The translations under genes were made by a program, and so were the position numbers. From assembly GCF_000764185.1 (NCBI RefSeq), contig NZ_JQEC01000004.1, positions 124,001 to 188,000 on the forward strand: DNA of 64,000 nt, given 5' to 3'. The notes beneath the pieces were generated by a model. That model had not been told where the DNA came from. It searched no databases and worked only from the letters and a program-made list of their open reading frames with translations. The DNA comes from Colwellia psychrerythraea. GTDB taxonomy: Bacteria > Pseudomonadota > Gammaproteobacteria > Enterobacterales > Alteromonadaceae. Shown piece after piece: positions 17,137 to 24,584 of the stretch; positions within the stretch are counted from its first letter, which is position 1, and each line of letters opens with the position of its first letter.

Positions 17137-18189
17137 ATGATGACTGAATTTAAACCTAATTATACTAAGCCCCTGGACTTATTAAGCGCTTGCCCAATGT
17201 ATAAGGTATCTCCTCTTATAGATATACAAACGATTGCTGAGTTAGATCTTCTAATTAAAGACGAGAGCCATAGAATGGGCTTAGGCTCTTTTAAAGCATT
17301 GGGTGGTATTTATGCTGTAGCAACGTTATTAGCAAATAAATGGTTAGCCGAAACGGGGACAAAATTAACCCTTGAACAATACTCGAGTAGTGATTTCAAA
17401 AACTTTTCCAGCGCGACAACTTTTATCTGTGCTAGTGCTGGTAACCATGGTCTCGCTGTTGCTAGTGGGGCAAAAATCTTTGGGGCAAAAGCAAAGATCC
17501 ATTTGTCAGAGCAGGTTCCTGAAGAGTTTGAAAAGCGATTACTTGAAAATTTAGCTGTTGTTGTTCGATCAGGGAAAACATATGAAGAAAGTGTGAAGGC
17601 GGCAAATAATGAGACTAAAAATGGCAATGGTGTTCTACTAGCTGATGGATCTTGGCAAGGCTATACCTATCCTCCTTCGCTAGTTATGGAAGGTTATACG
17701 GTTATAGCAAGTGAGCTGTGTGAGCAGTTTACTCAATTAAAAAAATGGCCAACACATGTTTTTATACAAGCAGGGGTTGGCGGGCTCGCAGCCTCAATGG
17801 CCTATATGATCAGAGAGTACTGGAAACAGCAACCAGAAATTATTATCGTTGAATCCGAATTAGCACCTTGTTTGCAAACGAGTCATCAAAACGGGGGGTT
17901 AACGACTGTAGAAGGGGATGTATCAATTATGGGAAGACTTGATTGCAAAGCACCTTCATTAGTCGCCTTTAATACTTTGGAAAGTGCTAAAGTTGATTAC
18001 ATAACCATCAGTGATAAACAGTCACTAGATGCAACTTGTATCCTCCAAGAAAATAATATTTTAACAACACCATCTGGGGCGGCTGGGCTAGCAGGGTTAT
18101 TAAAAATCTATAAAACAGAGAAAATCAAAAAATTACTTTCTAAAGGTAATTTTAATCCCCTCATTATTGTTACTGAAAATAAATTATAA
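17137..18189 (+). CDS. PLP-dependent lyase, diaminopropionate ammonia-lyase-like
   Basis: A 350-residue fold-type II PLP enzyme. Lys53 lies in KDESHRMGLGSFKALGG, which matches the KDES.R.GL..FK pattern of diaminopropionate ammonia-lyase (YgeX) and threonine-dehydratase relatives; SAGNHGLAVA binds the substrate carboxylate, and QAGVGGLAASMAYMI is the phosphate loop. The C-terminus has TTPSGAAGLAGLL. It is about 50 residues shorter than typical YgeX proteins, so the substrate may differ. Two adjacent ATGs (17137, 17140) are possible starts, after GGCGGC. It follows the MOSC fusion gene closely and is probably in one operon under the divergent Lrp-type regulator. Confidence 0.78.
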   Translation: MMTEFKPNYTKPLDLLSACPMYKVSPLIDIQTIAELDLLIKDESHRMGLGSFKALGGIYAVATLLANKWLAETGTKLTLEQYSSSDFKNFSSATTFICASAGNHGLAVASGAKIFGAKAKIHLSEQVPEEFEKRLLENLAVVVRSGKTYEESVKAANNETKNGNGVLLADGSWQGYTYPPSLVMEGYTVIASELCEQFTQLKKWPTHVFIQAGVGGLAASMAYMIREYWKQQPEIIIVESELAPCLQTSHQNGGLTTVEGDVSIMGRLDCKAPSLVAFNTLESAKVDYITISDKQSLDATCILQENNILTTPSGAAGLAGLLKIYKTEKIKKLLSKGNFNPLIIVTENKL

Positions 18190-18321
18190 GGATGATGTAA
18201 TAACGGTCATTAGTGAAGCAACCGCTAACGACAGTTTTGTTGCCTAATATCAGTTGTCAGTTTTATTTAACCCCTTCAATTCTGGTTAAATTCTAACGAC
18301 TAATAAATTCATATTCGCTAT

Positions 18322-18462
18322 TTTGTCATTAGAGATAAAGACGATAGCTACAAAGGTATTAGTGAAATGTCGCAATATATTACAGATAATTCAAAAATAG
18401 AAGGGCAACAGCGACTGCTTGATTGGGGGAGTTATTGTATTAAGCAAGTTAACGCAGAATGA
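18322..18462 (+). other. Possible gene remnant in 321-base gap
   Basis: The gap 18190-18510 holds a 46-codon stretch free of stops that reads like protein (FVIRDKDDSYKGISEMSQYI and RLLDWGSYCIKQVNAE) with no start or ribosome site. It may be the tail of a lost gene. I do not recognise the family. Confidence 0.25.
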
Positions 18463-18510
18463 AATTTAGTTTCTTTGCGTTAACTATCTAATAAAAGTAT
18501 GGTGTCATAT

Positions 18511-19119
18511 TTATGTTTTATTTATTATCTTTAAAAGAATAAAGTTATCCTTAGGTGCTTCTACTCTTGTGATTTCTTCTAAATCAAATAACTTTGAGGC
18601 GGTTTCAACAAAGTCATAATGATTAAAATCATCAATAAATAGGTAGCCGGATTTCATTTTGTTTTTTAATAACAAGTAGGCAAAATTACGTCCATTGCCA
18701 TGTGGACCATCAATAATAGCAAGGTTATAGTTGTCTTTAAAATTAAAAGCAGAAATATCGTAAAAACAGTTTTTTTGTCTGGTTTTAGGTTTCCACCAAC
18801 GCTTCTTGAATAAACTCCAATCAATTTCCCCTTGCTCAAACATCTTTCGGTAATTCTTGTCATTACACTGAATTAGCGGGGCAAGTACAGCATCTTTGTG
18901 TTTGTATTTTTTGTCATTGTCAAAAGAATCAATACTCATGTCTTTGTTACTAACATTAGCATAATCCAGTAAGAATTCAGTGGAAAACCCAGAGCCGAAC
19001 TCAATAGCTTTGACTTCTGGTAAAGAATCCATTGCCTCTATTAACCCCGTCAAGGCTTTAAAAGAAAGTCCCCAGCCATCATTTTTATACTTCTCTAAAT
19101 CAACAGTTGTAGCGGTCAT
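18511..19119 (-). CDS. Class I SAM-dependent methyltransferase-like protein
   Basis: A 202-residue protein with a Rossmann-like pattern: AIEFGSGFSTEFLLDY (about residues 38-53) stands in the place of SAM-binding motif I, SIDSFDND is a motif II-like acid end, LAIIDGPHGNGRNFAYLLL is the motif IV region and GYLFIDDFNHYDF follows. This resembles small methyltransferases and class I hypothetical proteins of capsule or glycan regions; the target is unknown. The start at 19119 has AAGGA seven bases upstream and is preferred over ATG at 19149. It is monocistronic and stands just beyond the decayed dadA-like copy. Confidence 0.6.
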   Translation of the reverse strand: MTATTVDLEKYKNDGWGLSFKALTGLIEAMDSLPEVKAIEFGSGFSTEFLLDYANVSNKDMSIDSFDNDKKYKHKDAVLAPLIQCNDKNYRKMFEQGEIDWSLFKKRWWKPKTRQKNCFYDISAFNFKDNYNLAIIDGPHGNGRNFAYLLLKNKMKSGYLFIDDFNHYDFVETASKLFDLEEITRVEAPKDNFILLKIINKT

Positions 19120-19239
19120 ATAATTATCCTTATGATATGAAATAGGCAATACATCAACCGACTATATCAGAAATAATTAAGTAAGCTAAGACGACTTCAG
19201 TAACTTTTAAGCACACATTTGTAATGTAAGAGTGTAAAG

Positions 19240-19845
19240 TTAAAGCTACTTATGCAAAAAGCGCTTACGTCGATTTCGGTTGCTTGCTTAGTCACTAGCT
19301 GGTCAATAAGTTTGCCCGTATTAGCACCTTGCGTTAAGCCTAAATGTTGATGACCAAGGGCAAAGCATACTTTGTCATGGTTTGGTACTTGGCAAATAAC
19401 AGGTAAAGAGTCTGGTAATGATGGACGACAGCCTATCCAAGATTCTTGCTCAGGTTTTTGTTCGCTTTCCTGTTTAGGAAGCGTCTTTAAAATAAAGGCG
19501 GCATTATCTTTTAACACCTCAGCGCGTTTATAATTTTCCGGTGCGTTCAGGCCGGCATATTCAACCGTATCTGCTAACCTTAAGGTTTTCTCCATCGGAG
19601 TAATGATAAAGCTGCGTTCAGCGGAAACTACGGGGCGAGATAATAGGGTGTATCTTGTTCGTTAATAGGTAACTCAAGCTATACCCATGCTCGGCTTCAA
19701 TAGGTAGATGATAGTTAAGGCCCTTGAATAACTTTTTTGACCAAGCCCCACAAGCAATAACACAATGATCAAAAGTTAAGCTTTCTTGCTCCGTTTTAAT
19801 CGTAACACCGAAATCACTCTGAGCTACTTATGTGACTGAGAATTT
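19240..19845 (-). pseudogene. Decayed copy of the dadA-like FAD oxidoreductase 3' half
   Basis: This repeats the C-terminal half of the intact gene at 21771-23072. An open stretch at 19197-19595 encodes NTLRL-like MEKTLRLADTVEYAGLNAPE then ESWIGCRPSLPDSLPVICQV and ALGHQHLGLTQG, nearly the same as the intact protein. Upstream of it the frame is broken: a short deletion near 19640-19665 and further indels, with likeness fading about 19845. The N-terminal FAD-binding half is absent. With the intact gene it forms direct repeats on either side of the DapA-family gene. Confidence 0.85.
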
Positions 19846-19951
19846 AACACTACCTGGTCAAATGTTTAGAAGAACCCAGTCAACCCAGCCTGACATAGAA
19901 TCATTGCTACCTTGGGATCTAAAAACTCGATGCCAATCCGGAGACGGACAC

Positions 19952-19978
19952 AAAAAGCCCCGTAAAAACGAGGCTTTA
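19952..19978 (-). terminator. Terminator of the DapA-family gene
   Basis: On the minus strand, AAAGCCTCG, loop, CGGGGCTTT and then a T run, with one mismatch in the stem. It lies 23 bases past the stop codon at 20001. Confidence 0.75.
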
Positions 19979-20000
19979 TCTTTTTGAATATTTGAAAGGA

Positions 20001-20972
20001 TTAGTCTAATAAATCCAGAATTTCAAGCCTTTCTTTTGCTAGACTATATCTTGCGCGGACATCATCAATTTGCTGTTGAGTTAATTTCTTACCAAGGGTA
20101 CGAAGCCCTCCATCAGCATCATTATGATGAATTCCCATAGCAAACTTAAGGTATTCCATAAGCAACGGTTGAGCATCAAGATATGATATAGAATTCATAG
20201 CTTGAGAAATTTTGTTTGCCTCAGCCCACTCGCCTTTTAAAACATGCTCCTGCATAGTAACACTAGCTTTTGGGAAGATAGTACCTACACCTGTAATCCC
20301 GCCGCATGCTCCAGCAAGTCCTGCATGTACAGTTACAGTGTCAACACCAGCCAATATTTTTAAATCTTTGTTCTCTAACATCAGCGTTTCAATAGTTGAA
20401 ACATCTGTAGTCGATATTTTAAGAGCGGTTACTTCAGGTAAAGCAGCAAGTCTTCTAAGAATATCTGTTGAAATTGCATGATATCCGGCAGCATCAGGGT
20501 TGTTATAAGGCATAATTGTTACGCCTGCCTCTTTTGCCGCTATTGCAGCAAGCTCATAGTACGCATACATTTCTTCATCAGAAGGAACCGCCTTAGTTTT
20601 TGGCGGCATCACCATGACTGTATCCACTCCAACCGTTGCGAGTCCTGCAATGATTTTAGCAAGCTCTTCTTTAGTTTCTGCTACAGCTCCACTGATCAAC
20701 GGGACATTGTATTCTTTAGCAACCTCAGAAAGGGATTTAAGTAAAGAAAGACGCTGTTCGGTGCTCAGGTAGCTATTCTCTCCTAGAGTACCAGAAGCGA
20801 CAAGTCCGCCCATTCTGCTTCCGCCCTTTCCCTGAGCTTTTAAAACACCAGCGGCCTGTTTTTGTGTTGTATCAAAGTCAATTTCAAGGGCACCGGATTC
20901 TGACTCTTTTAGCCATGTAAACACGGCCGGCATAACCGTATATCGCCAATCTGAATTATTTGTTTCCATCAT
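20001..20972 (-). CDS. DapA-family lyase, likely 1-pyrroline-4-hydroxy-2-carboxylate deaminase
   Basis: A 323-residue member of the dihydrodipicolinate synthase/N-acetylneuraminate lyase family, a TIM-barrel Schiff-base aldolase. Lys185 in TALKIS is the catalytic lysine, Tyr156 in MPYNNP the proton relay, and GTLGENSYLS replaces the usual GTTGE loop. By context it is the best candidate for the third step of trans-4-hydroxyproline catabolism: deamination and dehydration of 1-pyrroline-4-hydroxy-2-carboxylate to 2-oxoglutarate semialdehyde. The epimerase, FAD enzyme and dehydrogenase of that route lie at 21.7-26.1 kb. GAGGAAAT stands before the tandem ATG codons. An operator variant and a promoter-like TATAAT lie just upstream. 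The substrate is an inference from neighbours. Confidence 0.82.
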   Translation of the reverse strand: MMETNNSDWRYTVMPAVFTWLKESESGALEIDFDTTQKQAAGVLKAQGKGGSRMGGLVASGTLGENSYLSTEQRLSLLKSLSEVAKEYNVPLISGAVAETKEELAKIIAGLATVGVDTVMVMPPKTKAVPSDEEMYAYYELAAIAAKEAGVTIMPYNNPDAAGYHAISTDILRRLAALPEVTALKISTTDVSTIETLMLENKDLKILAGVDTVTVHAGLAGACGGITGVGTIFPKASVTMQEHVLKGEWAEANKISQAMNSISYLDAQPLLMEYLKFAMGIHHNDADGGLRTLGKKLTQQQIDDVRARYSLAKERLEILDLLD

Positions 20973-21006
20973 ATTTCCTCTTATTTAAATTTTGTCTAAA
21001 ACCATA

Positions 21007-21016
21007 TTGTATACAT
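21007..21016. promoter_or_regulatory. Operator-like site B, variant TTGTATACAT
   Basis: Nine of ten bases match TTGTATACAA, 35 bases before the DapA-family start. On the minus strand the site adjoins GGTATAATG, which can serve as an extended -10 box, so a bound regulator would block the promoter (inference). The wider gap 20973-21770 holds no gene, but a GC-rich hairpin and two MITE-like repeats. Confidence 0.5.
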
Positions 21017-21032
21017 TATACCATACAAATTT

Positions 21033-21051
21033 CCTCCGGCAAAGCCGGAGG
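21033..21051. other. GC-rich perfect hairpin
   Basis: CCTCCGGC-AAA-GCCGGAGG, an eight-base perfect stem with a three-base loop, markedly more GC-rich than its surroundings, just upstream of the DapA-family promoter. No T run follows on either strand, so a simple terminator is unlikely. It could be the end structure of a lost IS200/IS605-type element or an attenuator; neither can be shown here. Confidence 0.4.
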
Positions 21052-21136
21052 CTTATTGAGTTACTCCTCAAAGGCTTAAGTTAACGCTCAAAGCGTATTA
21101 CATGCCAAACTTCAGTTGCTCCCTGCACTCATCATT

Positions 21137-21403
21137 TATACCAATCCATCTAAAGAAGTGACCACTTAGAACGGCATTGGCGAAATGAGAAAAAGCAAAA
21201 TATGTGTTGATATAGTTATTCTACATCAAACAAATTTTGTGCATTTAGCATGATGCCAATCTGTTCCCGAAGGGCGAGGATTAAAGGCTTATATGCTGCG
21301 GTAAATAATCAAAACATAGGGTGACTATGCTTGAATTATTCTCCTTGCCTAAAGGCATTTTAATTCCCACTGAAATCGAGCACTTTGAATGGTAATGGGT
21401 ATA
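21137..21403. repeat. MITE-like repeat, copy 1
   Basis: Bounded by TATACCAATCCATCTAAAG on the left and, read in reverse complement, TATACCCATTACCATTCAAAG on the right. The right part (CCTTGCCTAAAGGCATTTTA, ATTCCCACTGAAATCGAGCA) is clearly related to the right part of copy 2. No coding capacity is seen. Intergenic repeats starting TATACC are common in marine gammaproteobacteria (general knowledge). Confidence 0.6.
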
Positions 21404-21448
21404 TATAACCAACAACATTTGAAACTGAAAATTTTGGTGGAATACTAA

Positions 21449-21635
21449 TATACCCAAGCTACTTCAAGATACTCGTTTCAGGACGGCTGAGAGATTCATA
21501 ATCAAGGCGCGTATTTTATTAATGGTTATTCCCTTAATTTCGACCAGGGAGTAACCATTATCTTCAATCAATGCCTTGCCTAAAGACGTTTCTAATTCCA
21601 GCTGAATCCTGCATCTTGAGGTTGTTTGGGTATAC
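21449..21635. repeat. MITE-like repeat, copy 2
   Basis: Left end TATACCCAAGCTACTTCAAG; right end in reverse complement TATACCCAAACAACCTCAAG, so the terminal inverted repeats match at about 17 of 20 bases. The inner right half has CCTTGCCTAAAGACGTTTCT then AATTCCAGCTGAATCCTGCA, a diverged version of copy 1. No coding capacity. Confidence 0.65.
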
Positions 21636-21770
21636 ACATGTGAACATGATCCTTCATTAGATGCCCCTCTTCGATAATGACACCTTACGTTTAGCTAATT
21701 CATGAAAAGTTTCACCTAAATGTTTTCTTATCGCACCATAAATCAATTTTTACTGTCGCAGTTGCCTGAG

Positions 21771-23072
21771 TTAATACTTGTTAAAGCGACTAATACAAAA
21801 AGGACTAACGTCAATTTCTGTCTTTTTCTTCGTAACTAATTGACCAATTAGTTTGCCGGTAATAGCTCCTTGGGTTAGACCTAAGTGTTGATGGCCAAGA
21901 GCAAAAAATATTTTATCGTGATTTGGCGCTTGGCAAATCACAGGTAAAGAGTCAGGTAATGACGGGCGACAACCCATCCAAGATTCTTGCTCAGATTTTT
22001 GTTCGGTTTCCTGTTCAGGAAGCGTTTTTAAGATAAAGGCAGCATTATCTTTTAACATCTCGGCGCGCTTATAGTTTGCCGGCGCATTAAGTCCAGCATA
22101 CTCTACGGTTCCCGCTAGTCTTAAAGTATTATCCATTGGAGTTATGATAAAGCGACGCTCAGCGGAAGCTACTGGTCGAGAAAGAGTCGGGTTTGTGTTA
22201 TTGGGCAAAGGCAAGCTCAAGCTATAACCGCGTTCGGCTTCAATAGGTAAATGATAGCTTAAGCCTTTTAATAATTCTTTTGACCAAGCACCACAAGCAA
22301 CTACACAATGATCAACGGTTAAACTACCCAAATCTGTCAGCACGGTAACTCCAGTCTCTGCTTGAGTTATTTCAGTAACAACACTTTGCTGGAAAGTCAT
22401 GCCTTTACTTTTGGCAAATTCGCTTAGGGCAACACTCAACGCTAATGGGTCAACAGTATGAGCTACATCGGTAAAAAATAATGAATAATTAATATTGTCG
22501 TTTAAGTTTGGCTCAAGCTTAATAGTTTCTGCTCTATCTAATAGTTTTACTGCAACGCCTTCATTTTTATAATGCTGATACATGGCATCAACTTTATTGT
22601 AATCGGTCGTTTCAAAAACAAGCAGCGAACCTTGTAAGGTAATGAGGTGATCTATATTTGCCTCTTTTAATACCGCATTATAGTGACTGATGGCATCTTT
22701 ATTTAATGCTTTTATCGCCACTGTATTTTTGTCGCGCAAACTTGGTCGCATATTATTAAAAAACTGCATAAACCAAGGAATGGCTTTAATAAAGTGTTTG
22801 GCCGATAAAGAAACCGGCCCAAGCGGGTCGAGTAATAGTTTTGGCATTTGCCATAATAATGATGACTCAGCCAAAGGAAACACTTGTTCTGTAGCAAAAT
22901 GTCCGGCGTTCCCTTTAGAGCAACCCAAACCTATGCCTTCTTTATCAAGTAAAGTGACTTGATAGCCCAAGCTTTGCAATTCTAGGGCACAATTTATACC
23001 AATAATTCCGGCGCCAATAACAGCAACTGTTTGCTGTTTTTTATTCTGTTGTTTGTTTGTTGCTGTATTCAT
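21771..23072 (-). CDS. DadA-like FAD oxidoreductase, likely D-hydroxyproline dehydrogenase
   Basis: A 433-residue flavoprotein of the DadA/D-amino-acid oxidase family. The FAD-binding GAGIIG motif is at about residues 20-25 (VAVIGAGIIGINCALELQSL), followed by KGNAGHFA, a central HCVVACGAWSKELL and the C-terminal GCRPSLPDSLPVICQAPN and ALGHQHLGLTQG. It is divergent from the 4-hydroxyproline epimerase gene, so it probably oxidises cis-4-hydroxy-D-proline to 1-pyrroline-4-hydroxy-2-carboxylate, passing electrons to the respiratory chain or oxygen. A TTGTATACAA site lies 104 bases upstream, between the two divergent genes. A decayed copy of its C-terminal half lies at 19240-19845. The family is sure, the substrate comes from context. 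Confidence 0.85.
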   Translation of the reverse strand: MNTATNKQQNKKQQTVAVIGAGIIGINCALELQSLGYQVTLLDKEGIGLGCSKGNAGHFATEQVFPLAESSLLWQMPKLLLDPLGPVSLSAKHFIKAIPWFMQFFNNMRPSLRDKNTVAIKALNKDAISHYNAVLKEANIDHLITLQGSLLVFETTDYNKVDAMYQHYKNEGVAVKLLDRAETIKLEPNLNDNINYSLFFTDVAHTVDPLALSVALSEFAKSKGMTFQQSVVTEITQAETGVTVLTDLGSLTVDHCVVACGAWSKELLKGLSYHLPIEAERGYSLSLPLPNNTNPTLSRPVASAERRFIITPMDNTLRLAGTVEYAGLNAPANYKRAEMLKDNAAFILKTLPEQETEQKSEQESWMGCRPSLPDSLPVICQAPNHDKIFFALGHQHLGLTQGAITGKLIGQLVTKKKTEIDVSPFCISRFNKY

Positions 23073-23175
23073 TAATTTACACCTGGTGATGACTAGAGGT
23101 CTAAGTCGTTATTATTGCTAGGTATTACTTCTGTATTTAAAGTAAAAATAAATTATACTTGCCATATTCTTAGGA

Positions 23176-23185
23176 TTGTATACAA
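23176..23185. promoter_or_regulatory. Operator-like palindrome TTGTATACAA, site C
   Basis: Perfect palindrome in the 375-base divergent gap between the dadA-like gene and the epimerase gene, well placed to control both. Read on the minus strand the longer string TAGGTATATTGTATACAAT also occurs at site D (35555-35573). A TATAAT box for the dadA-like gene lies just downstream on the minus strand. No gene is seen in the gap. Confidence 0.7.
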
Positions 23186-23447
23186 TATACCTAAACTTGA
23201 CTAGTAATAGTTTTAACAAAATCAATTGTGGTACCAAAACAGACTAAAAGACTAGTAAATAGGTACATAAAAATAATTGGTATTTAATCACGAAAAATGA
23301 AGCGGTTGCTAACCGTATTTATTTAAGTAAATTCAACTTAGATTAATTGCTTTATTAGCGATTAAAGGGGGGAGCATAGGAAGTTAATTCCCGTGCTTCC
23401 CCTTAGTCGGTTAAAACAAAACATAAAATATTAAGCATGGGGATATT

Positions 23448-24461
23448 ATGGTTAAGGGCACATTTTTTTGTATTGACGCACATACATGCGGTAATCCGGT
23501 TCGGTTAGTTACCAGCGGTCATCCTAACTTAGTGGGTAAAACCATGAGTGAAAAGCGCCTTGATTTTCTCGAGCGTTTTGATTGGATCCGTAAAGGTTTG
23601 ATGTTTGAACCGCGCGGTCACGATATGATGTCAGGTGCATTTTTGTATCCACCTTGTAGTGATAATGCTGATGCAGCTATTTTATTTATTGAAACCTCAG
23701 GCTGCTTGCCGATGTGCGGTCATGGCACTATCGGTACTATTACAGCGGGTTTAGAAAGTGGCCTGATTACCCCGAAAACCCCGGGCAAGCTTATTATTGA
23801 CGTGCCTGCAGGGCAAATAATAATTGAGTATCAAGAAGAGGCTGGCAAAGTATCTAATGTTAAAATATTTAATGTCGCCGCTTACCTAGCACATCGAGAC
23901 ATCACCCTAGATATTCCCGGTCTAGGTCAACTAACCGTTGATATTTCATACGGCGGTAATTTTTACGTTATTGTTGAGCCGCAAACCAATTTCCCTGGTA
24001 TTGACCAGTGGACTGCCGCAGAAATATTGCTGTGGAGCCCTATTGTTCGTGAAATAGCAAGCAAGTCGCTTGACTGCGTTCACCCAGAAGATGCCAGTGT
24101 TAATGGTGTCAGTCACGTTTTGTGGACAGGTGTACCGCAAACCCAAGGCTCTGATGCCGCCAATGCGGTATTTTATGGTGATAAAGCCATTGACCGCTCA
24201 CCTTGTGGTACAGGAACGAGCGCTAGAATGGCGCAGTTATTTGCCAAAGGCGAATTAGGTGTAGGCGATACCTTTGTACATGAGAGTTATATTGGTAGCC
24301 AATTTACCGGTAAGATTGAAGGTGTAGTTGAGATTAATGCCTCTGGTAAAACCATTACCGCAATTATGCCGAGCATTCAAGGTTGGGCAAAAGTATTTGG
24401 TAAAAACTGTATTACCATTGATGACGACGATCCTTATGCCTTTGGTTTTAGCGTTAAGTAA
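23448..24461 (+). CDS. 4-hydroxyproline epimerase (proline racemase family)
   Basis: A 337-residue cytosolic enzyme, cofactor-free, which interconverts trans-4-hydroxy-L-proline and cis-4-hydroxy-D-proline through two catalytic cysteines. Both are present: Cys90 in MCGHG and Cys253 in DRSPCGTGTSA. Other family marks are MFEPRGHDMMSGA and DIPGLGQLTVDISYGGNF. The residue pattern CIDAHTCGNPVRLV at the N-terminus is normal for 4HypE. It starts the plus-strand unit that continues with the semialdehyde dehydrogenase 123 bases later, and it shares the divergent operator region with the dadA-like gene. Proline racemase activity cannot be ruled out by sequence, but the full pathway around it favours the epimerase. 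Confidence 0.9.
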   Translation: MVKGTFFCIDAHTCGNPVRLVTSGHPNLVGKTMSEKRLDFLERFDWIRKGLMFEPRGHDMMSGAFLYPPCSDNADAAILFIETSGCLPMCGHGTIGTITAGLESGLITPKTPGKLIIDVPAGQIIIEYQEEAGKVSNVKIFNVAAYLAHRDITLDIPGLGQLTVDISYGGNFYVIVEPQTNFPGIDQWTAAEILLWSPIVREIASKSLDCVHPEDASVNGVSHVLWTGVPQTQGSDAANAVFYGDKAIDRSPCGTGTSARMAQLFAKGELGVGDTFVHESYIGSQFTGKIEGVVEINASGKTITAIMPSIQGWAKVFGKNCITIDDDDPYAFGFSVK

Positions 24462-24584
24462 CGTAAATAAGACAGAAATAACAAAGCATAAGATAAATTT
24501 TTTCTTTGTTTAGATACATATTATATCCAGTGCTTTTATTCGCTAAAGGCGCTGAGCAACACATGAAACATAAGTGAGTAAGAA

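Noticed and set aside
19197-19595. 132-codon frame as a stand-alone short oxidoreductase
   Set aside because: It is the still-open part of the decayed dadA-like copy; it lacks the FAD-binding half and its upstream part is broken.
19862-19987. 41-codon frame starting MFRRTQSTQPDIESLLPWDL
   Set aside because: Looks slightly like a transposase N-terminus, but it ends inside a terminator stem and is too short to assign; not listed as a gene.
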